In this document: piece after piece, positions 1-10,522 of the stretch
How positions within the stretch are numbered: the stretch's first letter is position 1
Layout: each line of letters begins with the position of its first letter
Assembly (NCBI GenBank): GCA_037176905.1
Contig: JBBBWG010000448.1
Span: 46,189-110,188, forward strand
From: Azolla pinnata
Taxonomy: Eukaryota; Streptophyta; Polypodiopsida; Salviniales; Salviniaceae
Direction: 5' to 3'
DNA: 64,000 nucleotides
Program-made: the position numbers and the translations under genes
Notes under the pieces: model-generated
Seen by the model: the letters and a program-made list of their open reading frames with translations, nothing else
Databases searched by the model: none
Told to the model about the DNA's origin: nothing

Positions 1-3000
1 GAGAAGATGATGACGATGATTATGACCAGGAGGAGGAGGAGGAGGAAGAGGAGGAGGAGGAGGAGGAGGAGCAAATGAAGGAGGGTTTTGTGTTCCGTTA
101 TGGTGGGAAGATCGACCCCCTTGCTTTAGCAGAAGAAGATCCTTCTGGTAAACAACCTTATCAGCAGTTTGAACGCCTCGAATATGAAGCCCTTGCTGCC
201 CGGAAGAGGAAACAAGCCCTCCTTCAGAAGCAAACTGCGCCAGAGAAGGGCAAAGGCAAGAGCTTGTTTGGTGTGGATGTTGACGACATCCATCGTGCGT
301 CGAAGAATCCAAGTAATTCTTTTTCATGCTGTTCTCTGTTTTACTTCAATACACAGTGTTTGTTAGAGTTCCTACAGAGTAAGGAAGAAAGACCAATGTT
401 CTTCTCCCAGATAATCATCAAAGAAAAGCAGAAAATTTTCTATGAACCCAGATAATCATCAAAGGTCTTGATTTTTAACTTGATTTTTGTGACTGGAAAA
501 AATTCAAGAAATCCTAGCTTTGTGGAGGGAATGCAAATGCATCGACATACCTGCTGAAATCAAGATTGTTTTTCTTTTCTTTGTAGGAATTCCCAAAAGT
601 TTAGTTTTACATAGATGAACATGTACAACCTGACCAGTCTTTTTGGTGTTTGTTGCCAGTTAAGATGCATCATGTTTCCTTACATGCCTCAAAGTTGGTC
701 CTCATCATATTATATATGTCCTCACATATAGGCAACCATTCCCCTAAATGGAATCGCTTGCATGCTTGCAAAGGATTGCAAATAACAATGGTCAACCTTT
801 TCTCTAGAGGTGCACACAATTTGCAGGCTATCCCATTGTGATTTCATTGCAGTTAGTACTATATGTAAGGTCTTCTTGTCATGTGGTTTTCCTTAAGAAG
901 GAAGAGCATTATGGACTAACATCATGTCAAAGGAATAAGCTCTTGGTTTTTCTTCTGTAGGCATGGATCCTGATCCATCGACACTTGATGAGATATGGGA
1001 AGGATTCGGATTCGGCAATCGGCGAGGTCGGAAACGGAAACGGAAACACAGAAAACGGGGCAAGAAATCAGATCCTGAGATCATAAGGAAGCTTGGTGAA
1101 GCCAACCTTCTCTATGCCACAAGTCAATATGAGCAAGCACTACGCCTTCTGCAGGAAGTTATTCGTTTGGTGCCCAACATGCCTGAGCCTTATCATACCA
1201 TGGGTCTAATTTATAATTCTATGGGGAACAGGAAGAAAGCCATAAGCTTCTATATGCTAGCAGCACATTTAAGGCCAAAGGACGTATCACTTTGGAAGAG
1301 ACTCACTGCTTGGTCTATGGAGGAAGGGCTCAGCACAGGTCAAGCGATTTATTGCCTTAAGAGGGCTATGAAAGCTGATCCGGAGGATGTTCTTGTCAAG
1401 CTAGAACTTGCATCCTTCTATGTGGAGCTGAAAGAATATACTAAAGCTGCAGAAGTATATGATGTGATTCTAGCTCTTCATCCTACTGATGTAGAGGTAT
1501 GTAAAATGGCAGCCGAAATGCGTCAAAAGAGTGGGCGGATGGATGAAGCTATTAACACTCTTCAGAAGATGATAGATCAACATCCAACCGAGGCCGATTT
1601 GACTGTAGTTAACTTGTTAGCTGGTTTATACATGGACAAGAGGGATTTTTCTTCTGCAATATCATGCCTGGAAGATGCTCGGAGGCTGTATTGTGCTGGA
1701 CAAGGGCTTTCTGTTGATCTGGCAGTAAAAGCTGGGATTTGTCATGCACATCTTGGCAATGAAAAAGTAGCAAAAGAGTACTTTCTAGGTTTAAGTAAAG
1801 AACTGGCAGAGGAGTTCCCAGACCTTGTTATGCAAGTTGCTGATACATACAAGGAGCTTAAAAATCACCCAACTGCACTAGAGTATTATTCAGTGCTAGA
1901 TGGGCTTGCAGCCTATCAGAATAAATTCTTGTGGATGAAAATGGCTGAGTGTCACCAAGAACGGAAAGAGCATTCAAAAGCAATCAGTTTGTATACTAAA
2001 GCACTAACAGATGCTCCAGATGATGTAGAATTGCGTTTAACCCTAGCATCGATGTTCATTGAACTGGACAAGGTGGAAGATGCATTGAGTGTACTTACCC
2101 CACCAGAGATATCGAATAACGAAGAACAGTCATGGTGGTCAAATGGAAAGCTTCAATTAATGTTAGCAAACACATATGTCCTGGCAAAGAAGAATAATTT
2201 GTATCTTGATACAATTGTTCCCCTTTTGAAAACTGTACTGGAATCCGAAATCCACAATCAGAACATAAAAGGGGGCAGGAAACGCATCCCGAGAAGCGTT
2301 CTCGTTGCCAGAGCTAAATGGCTAGATGGGCTCCACGATGCGTTCTTTCATGTCAATCCTATCATACCAAACAGAGAAAGAACCAAGGCAGCGAGGGCGA
2401 AGAAGGCATTAGCAAGAATTGAAGCTGAAAAAGAAGAGAAGAAGGCTGCTGCTCTGGCAGCAGGTGTCGATTGGCATAGCGAAGATGATTCAGAACCTGA
2501 GATAATTGAGGTAGAACCAAAGCCACAACCTCTGCCAAACTTCTTCACTGAAGAAGAAAATCTTGCGATGTTGATAAAGGTATGCAAGACTCTAGCTACA
2601 GATAAGCGGTACGGCGAGGCCTTAGATATGATCAACCAGTGTTTGAGGGTTAACCACCCAAATGTTGTGAGCAGAACGGCGGAGTTACGAACACTGGGGG
2701 CAGAGATAACTTTGAAGGCGAAAGACTGTAGGCATGGCTATGACTGCGTTCGTTATATAGTCCAGCAGCAGCCGTATAGTGTGAGTGCTTGGAACTGGTA
2801 TTATCAAGCCCTTTCCAGGTTAGAGTTTAAGGTTCCAAAGCATGGGAAGTTTCTGCTGAGCATCCGGAATAAATACGCAGATTGTGTCCCACCAATGATC
2901 ATTTGTGGTCACCAATTCTCAATGATTAGCCAGCCTCAAGGAGCCCTGAGAGAATATTTACAAGCGTGCAAGTTACAGCCAGAAGACCCATTCATCAATC

Positions 3001-3413
3001 TATGCGTGGGTATCTCGCTCATCAACCTGTCTCTCGGGTTCAGATTGACAAACCGAAATCAGTGTGTAATGCAGGGCTTTGCTTTTCTGCACAAGTACCA
3101 ACAACTTTGTGAGCATAGCCAGGAGTCGAATTATAATCTCGCAAGAGCCTATCATCACATTGGGTTTGTAACCATAGCTGTACATTACTATGAGAAGGTG
3201 CTTTCGTGCTACGAGAAGCACTCAAGAGTGAACGTAGCAAATGACTCATATGTTATGTCCAGCAGTGCAGATGAGATGAAAGCGAAGGGCATTGAAATCG
3301 AGGGGGTTTGTGACTTGCGCCGGGAAGCTGCATACAATTTGCACTTGATCTATAAGAAGAGCGGTGCCATGGACCTTGCAAGGCAGACGCTGCAAGATTT
3401 TTGTGCAGTTTGA
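1..3413 (+). CDS. GTF3C3: General transcription factor 3C subunit 3 (TFIIIC TPR subunit), 5' partial
   Basis: TPR subunit of TFIIIC (yeast Tfc4 counterpart), which in the family bridges the promoter-bound complex to TFIIIB for RNA polymerase III transcription in the nucleus. There are two coding exons, 1-312 (open at the left edge) and 961-3413. The donor after 312 (gtaatt) and the acceptor at 959-960 join as AAG-AAT-CCA-A/GC and keep frame, giving at least 920 residues, so only the extreme N terminus is missing. The visible N terminus is an acidic Asp/Glu tract, followed by a linker and a basic RKRKRKHRKRGKK patch. TPR units start at about LGEANLLYATSQYEQALRLL and continue to the end, broken by a charged segment (KKALARIEAEKEEKK) in the middle, as in other GTF3C3 proteins. 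Nearly all of the protein is in one large exon. An ATG at 963 could mislead gene finders into starting there, but exon 1 matches the family (GFVFRYGGKIDPLALAEED). Identity is fairly sure. Confidence 0.9.
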
Positions 3414-5070
3414 TCCCCTAATCTCGATACAGCTTTACTGTGAAACATGAAATTATCCATTTCGCCAACATCTAATATTCATTACCTGGAAAAGATAATA
3501 TCCCTGACCTTGGGGATAACGAGAATGTTTTTCAAATAGAATTGATGTCAATGTATTTGTTTGACAATGATTTTTCACTCATCACTTGATTTACTATTAC
3601 AATGCAAAGTCACAACAGTAATCAGAGAGAGGTATGAGACATTGTGTTGCCTTTGAACATGGATCGAGAATAAAACATCATTGTCATGAGGTGGTAATGC
3701 CAAGGGTCGTATGACTCAATTTGATGACACTAACCAGTTGGATCAAGTTCAACCACCACAATTGAGTCCTTCAGTTTTTCATGATTTCCTTCTTTACATT
3801 CATGCACATTTTCATCCTAAGCTCTTGGCGATTTCTGCAAGGTTAGCCCTGCTTTAAAAGTGAGTACATAGGGCTCACTCTTCAAATTGTTGTGGTATGT
3901 CTGTCTTTTCAATCAACAATGGTAATCATTCAGAAAGCACCATATTTGGCAACAAAGTCCTCTGCACAACATTAAATCAAAAGGTACGATCGGTTTGAGA
4001 AGCTTTACAATTGTCACGGTTTTAAGCTCCATACACTTGTATGGGGAGAGTAACCTTGACTTATAAAGCTTCAATCTTTACACTATAATTAATCATTATG
4101 CAATGGTATGTTTAGTAAAAATAAAATCAGTTTGTTATTCTTTTGCTTGATACCTGAGGACATTTCACTGTAAGAAGAAACAGTTGGATTGCGTAATACC
4201 ACAAATTGGATCAGAACAAGCCTCGCATGTCTGACTTTGCAAAGTAATAAATTCTAGCTTATTTTGCCCGTCCTTTGGTATCAAATCCAAATGACATTCT
4301 CTATGATAAAGACGATAAACTAGCATGTAAATCAAATCCCAAATGGCATTTTCATAATAAAAACGCGGCAGTTAAATACCAAGAAACACCTACTGGAAAC
4401 GGAGAATTTGGGGAAACGATAAACAGTAAAAGATCTTCCATTGAAAAAGTGAAATCCAAATGACATTTTCCATAATATAAACAATACCGTGGCATGTAGA
4501 TGAAAAGAAATACTTCATGGGAATGAAATCATTATCTGCTGTCCTATGTTTTAAAATCAAATAATAAGAAGATAGCTTGCTTGCACCCAATTGTAGATGC
4601 AAAATCACAAAGTTGCATACAATCGGAACCAATATTATTCCACATGCCCTGAAATGGCACTCGTTTCTGGGCAACAGCTTCGCACCACAAACATACTGGA
4701 TATACAGATTAATGTGGATGTGGATGCCTGCGTGTATGTGCATGCTCCTTTGGCATTGGCATATGCCAGGCATTCATACCTATGCTGAATTCGAAGAAGT
4801 AATAAATTATAATGCCCAAGCTTCATTGATATGTAATGAGTCATGACAAACTCATCCTGGCAATTTTACAATTCAGATGCCAATCATCCATATCTATAGT
4901 AGTAAAATCCCTTGACTTACTACTGTACCAGCTTGGTAACATAGGCTGATCTTTCTCAATATTTAGACTACAGTTCACTTGGCAGGTCCTTTGGCTTGTG
5001 GATGGCATTTTAAGAGCGAGGACTTGTACAAAACTATAGCTTCACGTTGCAATTGACTGGAAGGAACTCT

Positions 5071-5141
5071 TCACTCCTCAAATCTCACCATCTTTCCAGA
5101 CATGTACATATTTACCACCTCCTCACAAGTGATGACAACAG
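5071..5141 (-). other. Possible small 3' exon of the DUF3054 transcript
   Basis: On the minus strand an intron-like 3' end (tttttatattgcag) is followed by a short open frame reading VVITCEEVVNMYMSGKMVRF and ending EE-stop. It lies 3' of the last recognised DUF3054 exon. If spliced in phase 0 from a donor after CTCTTTCAG near 5650, the frame read would instead be LLSSLVRRW-stop. It may be an alternative C-terminal exon, a 3' UTR exon or chance. Confidence 0.2.
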
Positions 5142-5174
5142 CTGCAATATAAAAAGAAACTTTTAGCTAGTAGA

Positions 5175-5530
5175 AACGATATAAAAGCATTCTTTGAACT
5201 CATGTTCCATCTTTTTTTTCCAGCACCCATACATATGCAATGCACTCAAGAAGCCTGCAATAAATAAGAATACAGTCAAGAAGCCTGAAATTGCTTAAAT
5301 TGTCACCCTCTGCCTAAGTAGAACAACAGTGTAAAAATATTTCTAAGGCAAAGAAAAAAGATTCTTTGCACTCAGTGTTCCCTTCTTTTTTTCAGCACCT
5401 CAGTAGCTATGCACTATATTCAAGATGAATTAAACAGATATGCAATACTTTCAAGAACCTGAAATTGCTTAAAAATTTGCCCTCTTTTGGGCAAGATAAT
5501 GTCTCAAAAGTAAATAGAAATATTTAGCAA
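5175..5530. repeat. Diverged tandem duplication, two units of about 175 bp
   Basis: The first unit (about 5175-5350) and second unit (about 5352-5530) share a start (aaaag-attctttg-actca), a pyrimidine tract ending in cagcacc, the run aagaacctgaaattgctta or close variants, and a tail with aaatatttctaa or aaatatttagc. The copies differ by many substitutions and small indels, so the duplication is old. Confidence 0.6.
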
Positions 5531-5628
5531 AATCCTACAAATTTCTAATGTTAAAATTTAAATTTTGATGATTGAACACATAGACATTAATTAGTGGAAA
5601 CAAATTACTAGCAATCTCTTACAATGCT

Positions 5629-8108
5629 TTAACTTGCAGGGAAATTTTTGGTATGCATAAAAACCTGAAAGAGTTCGAATATGCTGCCTTTTCTGTTCCC
5701 AGGAACTTTATTATTCCTTTTCTTCTCATAAGGGAAAAAGAACGCGCCTGATGCTCTCCATCCACCCAGCAGAACAAGAGTACTCACCATCGAAACAATG
5801 ATAAAAGGTTGGGCAGGGGCATGGCCTGATGCCACACCACGAATAACTAGAGCTGTCTGTAACAAGATAGCAATTACAGCAATGATGTGAAAGCGTCACC
5901 TTTTACACACATAATCAAAAGTTATCTCAAAAAAAGTTAAACTTATAAGCTTGATGGTGTGTACGGTAACACTTAGGCTTTGTAACTTGTAAGTTTCATG
6001 TTGTGAGTTCAATCAAGCCTGAACGCAATCGATGGGTATAAAACATTCAGGTTATTTCTTTGCTAAAAATCGCTCTATGAAAACTCATCAAAATTGAACG
6101 ACCATGTTTTCTTCAATTTAAAATCAATATTATCCATGCTCCAAAATAAAATTTGAATAGAGGAAAAAACACTCTGTTGGACGTAGGAGAAAAGCAAGCA
6201 TGCTTCAAAAATTGCCAGAATACACCCATGTAAAAGTCTATTATGGTAACATAAAAAAAAATCCCATGGAGTATTATAGCAGACATACAAAAGGTTAGGC
6301 AGCATATTGAACCTCCAAAAGACTTACGGGGATGCCCACTGCCCATGACTTAAGAGTTGCAATCATTGCATTTGAGAATCCATTAACACCTTGTCCGTCA
6401 GGTCCATAGCCACCCAAAAGATAAGCTCCCAGAAGCCAACCTAGAACAAATGTCCCAGGAGAAAAACAATTAAGTCCTATCAAATGCCAAACAGCTACCA
6501 GAAGATTCTCTGCCAGAGGTTTGAAAGGATTCACCGAATTTTGGTGAAATTGGTGACACAAAAAGGAAAATTCAAAAAGAATATGTGTGAAAGATTGTTT
6601 AACGATTGGCACTGGAAATTGTATCACGTAAAGATGTGTCTAACTAATGACATCCAACCCAACCATTTAAACGAAATAAGTTCATGAAGGTTCTCCTCCG
6701 CCAGTTACAGAACACCTTTGGAAGGAAAATTTCGATTTCAGTGAATTGAAGCTATCAAGTTGATACCATTATTTCTTCAATCACAAAACAGGGATTCATT
6801 AAACGTGATTCACCTGCAATGAAGGGATCGGCTGTCCGCAGTGCATCGAAATCAAGAACCGACATACCATGGCTTAGCCGCCCGACTGCAGCAAACACTA
6901 GTAAAGCTACAATGTCACCACTAACAAGAAACGCAACTCGACTGCAAAAAAACAAGAAAAGACTTCTTAATATTTAAGCTGATAGATTATACTAGAGATC
7001 GCTATGTCTGCTTTGCACAGCTCAATTCGCAATAAACTTTGAGAAAAAAGACATGCCTAGGATCTTAGATGGATTTATAGAATGCCAAAATAAGCATAAA
7101 TGGCAGGACAAAGTTGTTTCAGGAAAGCTACATGTTGGGTGCCTTTGAGCGAAAAAGAAAACAACTTTACCACTTTAATCTGAACCTTGCAAGAATTTCC
7201 CAAGGAAAATGGATCACCATTGAGAATTTACTTAACAGCACAAGGCTTTCGGGTTCTTATGCTTCCATAAAAAGGATGTACCTTTGATAATAGTCCAGAT
7301 TCCGAGAAGTAGGCAGGAGTACACAGTCATTACTTGGCATTCCCATCAATGTGACAACTATGCTATGTGTATATAAAATGCATATTATATATCCATATTC
7401 ATAACACATGAACATACAGAGAGAGATGCACACGCAACTAATATCGCATATCGATGCATTGATACTTGCGTGCAGTAATGTGTATGCCCAGGTCTACATG
7501 CTAGAATGCACCGATACCGCTGGATATGTATATACATACACACATACGATACATATACAAACACCCACATGGGAATGCCGATTCGCATGCGTGTACATAC
7601 GTGGAAAACGTACAACATACATGCATACGTTACAAGCACGAGCACTCCTACATGTAGCAAATACGTACGCATGATGCATACATATATCCGGCTAAATCTT
7701 GCGGTCGTTTCAAAAGGCAACATCAAAAGAAGGGAAAGGGGAGGAATCTTACCCCCAAGCGGCATCCTTGGACGAGGTCTCCGTAGACCTATCGACGACG
7801 GCAACGCCTTCGACGGAGACGCTCTCGTCTTCGACGAGCACGGTCCGAAGGGACGAGGGCGGGGAATCGGATGCAGGCGGTGGCATCCGAGACTTGGTGG
7901 CAGCGGGAGGGGGATTGGGCTTGTTGTTGGAAGGATCCGGTCCAGCTGCTGCGACGCGAAGTGGGCGATGGCTGGGGAGGGAGAGGGAGGTCTTGCGGCC
8001 GATCACGGAGGAGGAGGAGGAGGAGATCCTGAGGTTGTTGGCGGAGAGAGAGCATTGCAGAGGAGGGCGGGGCAGGGAGAGGAAGGCCTGGTGGGGAGCT
8101 GCCGCCAT
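5629..8108 (-). CDS. DUF3054 family integral membrane protein, predicted plastid-targeted
   Basis: Small polytopic membrane protein of the DUF3054 family, known from bacteria and plants. Its biochemical role is unknown to me. Exons on the minus strand are 8108-7753, 6941-6814, 6440-6328 and 5856-5629. All have GT-AG borders, phases 2, 1 and 0, and 274 codons plus stop. Residues 1 to about 60 are rich in Ser/Ala/Pro with few acidic residues (MAAAPHQAFLSLPRPPLQCS start), like a chloroplast transit peptide. A Pro/Ser-rich linker follows. The family core starts at SGDIVALLVFAAVGRLSHG, continues to PFIAGWLLGAYLLGGYG, and ends with a last hydrophobic segment and the family-typical GWR. The tail after GWR is charged (YEKKRNNK) and less certain, because another 3' exon may be used. 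It is divergent from the mitochondrial carrier gene, and a long ACAT repeat array starts about 150 bp upstream of its ATG. Confidence 0.82.
7400..7685. repeat. Degenerate ATAC/ATGC-type simple sequence in DUF3054 intron 1
   Basis: Alternating purine-pyrimidine sequence with recurring catac, catgc and cgtac words, loosely like the large array at 8.26-9.05 kb but too eroded to define a unit. It lies inside the first intron of the DUF3054 gene, just downstream of exon 1. Confidence 0.5.
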
Positions 8109-8257
8109 AGCTGTGGAGCTTCGAAGCTTCTACATCCAAAATCCAACACAGAAGAACTCTCTCTGTTCCACGGCCCCTAATTTTCCCCTATTTTATTTTC
8201 TCGGAAATTAGAAAAAACAGTCAGCAATAAAACAAATACGGAAATATTTTCTCCCAC

Positions 8258-9050
8258 GCGCACACATACACACACGCATGCATACATACATGCATGCGTA
8301 CACAGCCATGCACATGCACACTGCGGGTACATACATACGCACATGCATGCCTACACACACATACATACACACACGCACACATACATACATACATACACAC
8401 ACATACATACATACGTGCATGCATGCACGCATACGTACATACTTGCATCCGCGCATACATACATACGCACACATACATACATACATACGCGCATGCACTC
8501 ATACGTACATGCTTGCATACGTTCATACATACATACATACATACATACATACATGCGTGCATGCATGCACGCATACGTACATACTTGCACACGTGCATAC
8601 ATACACACACATACATACATACGTGCATGCATGCACGCATACGTACATACTTGCATACGTGCATACATACATACATACATACAGACACATACATACATAC
8701 GTGCATACGTGCATACGTGCACACGTGGATACCTACATAAACATGTTCATACATGCGTAAATGCGTGCATACATACATAAGCATGTGCATACATGCTTAA
8801 ATGCGTGCATACATACATAAATGTGTGCATACATGCATAAATGCGTGCACACACACATACATACATACGTGCATGCGTGCATACATACATTCATACACAC
8901 ATGCACGCATGCACGCATACGTACATACATACACACCCACGCGTGCATACATACATACACACACCCACGCATGCATACATTACATATACAGCGACACACA
9001 CATACATACATGCACCCACACACACATGTATGCATGGTATGCATGCATGT
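8258..9050. repeat. Large ACAT/GCAT simple-repeat array with higher-order structure
   Basis: About 790 bp made almost wholly of ACAT, GCAT, ACGT and ACAC words. Within it a higher-order block recurs with a period of about 66 bp: a palindromic gtgcatgcatgcac core, then gcatacgtacatacttgc, then a catacatac run, near 8420, 8560 and 8625. The array is alternating purine-pyrimidine throughout. Long frames exist on both strands (HTYI-type on plus, MYVC-type on minus) only because the unit lacks stop codons, so they are not genes. It sits directly upstream of the DUF3054 start codon. Confidence 0.9.
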
Positions 9051-9615
9051 GACTTGTAAAGTTTTGCAAGTATGTATATTTGTTGACCACTTCACATCCA
9101 AGTTAGGGACATGTCTCTATACCCTGATTCATACCCGATGCGCAATTGTACAGAAATCTGCGCACACTACATGTTGCCGATCGCCCTTGAGGGACATGCG
9201 AAAACAGAGTGAATTCCTTGATCGTTGATTCGGTTATCGGGGGTTCTGCGTACCAGTTGAGACAGACGGCAAAATCGCCTCTTTGATGCATTTGCTGCCT
9301 CGCGATAGAACGTTTGTGGCAGAAAACTGCTGGAGTCCGGAAGAGCCTCCGTCCTCGTCCTCATCGTATTGCGGAACAGGTTCTCACTGAGCCCGTAACC
9401 AGAGTTGCGATCGGTTATCGGGATTCAAACCCGACGCCCTTCCAATACCGTTCACTCCAAGAACTACAGTTATTCCGATACGATTGCATACACGTGATCG
9501 ACGCAGAACGCTTCGCGCAATGTCAAGATTGACGACTCCCTGGTTTCGGGGTTCTGCACGCACCTCGGAATGGACATGGTGGGGACGTCGGCGTCAAGGG
9601 TCAAGGTCTGGAGCA
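9051..9615. other. Unassigned intergenic stretch
   Basis: Less repetitive, more GC-balanced sequence between the ACAT array and the TTTAGGG-type array. The words ggttatcggg recur near 9231 and 9413. A perfect hairpin with a 7-base loop occurs near 9418-9434. No gene was recognised. Confidence 0.4.
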
Positions 9616-9619
9616 CGCA

Positions 9620-10285
9620 ATATTTAGGGTTTACAAGGTTTAGGGTTTCGGAGTGGGCAATATTAGGGTTTACAAGGTTTAGGGTTTTGGAGTGGGCAAT
9701 ATTAGGGTTCAGGGTTTCGGAGTGGGCAGTGTTAGGGTTTACAAGGTTTGGGGTTTTGGAGTGGGTAGTATTAGGTTTCAGGGTTTCGGATATGGGCGGT
9801 ATTAGGGTTCAGGGTTTTGGATGTGGGAGGTATTAGGGTTGACAAGGTTCGGGGTTTTGGATCGGGCAGTATTAGGGTTCAGGGTTTTGGATGTGGGCGG
9901 TATTAGGGTTTAGGGTTTTGGATGTGGGTGGTATTAGGGTTTACACGGTTCGGGGTTTTGGAGCGGGCAGTATTAGGGTTCAGGGTTTTGGATGTGGGCG
10001 GTATTAGGGTTTACGAGGCTCGGGGTTCTGGAGCGGGCAGTTTTAGGGTTCTGGATGTGGGCGGTATTAGGGTTTACAAGGTTCGGGGTTTTGGAGTGAG
10101 TTCAATCAGGGACAGTATTAGGGTTTGGTTAGGGTTTAGTTAGGGTTTTAGGAGGTGTGTCATGGGCCTTCTGGTTTAGGGTTTAGGGTTTTTTAGGGTT
10201 TAGGGTTTTTAGGGTTTAGGGTTTTGGAGAAGACATGGTTTAGTTAGGGGTTTTGAAGGGTTTTAGGGGGTTTAGGGTTTTAGGG
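9620..10285. repeat. TTTAGGG-derived minisatellite upstream of the mitochondrial carrier gene
   Basis: Tandem array in which attagggtttacaaggttt plus ggggttttggagtgggcagt alternates with attagggttcagggttttgg plus atgtgggcggt, giving periods near 38 and 33 bp. From about 10120 it decays into plain ttagggttt runs. The TTAGGG/TTTAGGG words match the plant telomere unit, but the array is interstitial and diverged. It ends about 115 bp before the carrier start codon, so it lies in that gene's promoter or 5' UTR region. Confidence 0.88.
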
Positions 10286-10401
10286 AACAGGAACAGACAG
10301 GCACAGGAATTCTGTGGAGGTCTCGACGAGGTTTTTCCGAGAGGGTTTAGCGATTCGCTCCCTCTCTCCCCTTCGATCCACCTCTGATCCTGCAGCTTGC
10401 C

Positions 10402-10470
10402 ATGGCCATGGCTGATCCTCGCCTCGATGCCGTCGTCTCCCACGCTCGCAGCCATGGTGAGAAGCCTTCT

Positions 10471-10522
<52 letters not shown>

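Larger units (their letters stand above)
3414..5628. other. Intergenic region between convergent genes; 3' UTRs and diverged duplications
   Basis: AT-rich sequence between the 3' ends of GTF3C3 and the DUF3054 gene. It holds no convincing long reading frame. Short motifs of the form aaatccaaatgacatttt recur near 4285, 4330 and 4450. A diverged tandem pair covers about 5175-5350 and 5352-5530. A possible small minus-strand exon lies at 5071-5141 (listed separately). Confidence 0.5.

Noticed and set aside
963-965. ATG at 963 as the true start of GTF3C3
   Set aside because: The upstream exon joins in frame through a canonical intron and carries family-conserved sequence.
8221-9228. Several overlapping frames of 100-190 codons on both strands (HTYI/MYVC-rich)
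   Set aside because: They exist only because the ACAT/GCAT repeat has few stops in any frame; composition is periodic and there is no domain or start context.
9405-9445. Hairpin with a 7-base loop resembling a tRNA T-arm (minus strand)
   Set aside because: The loop lacks the conserved C of TTC, and no anticodon or D-arm can be folded around it.
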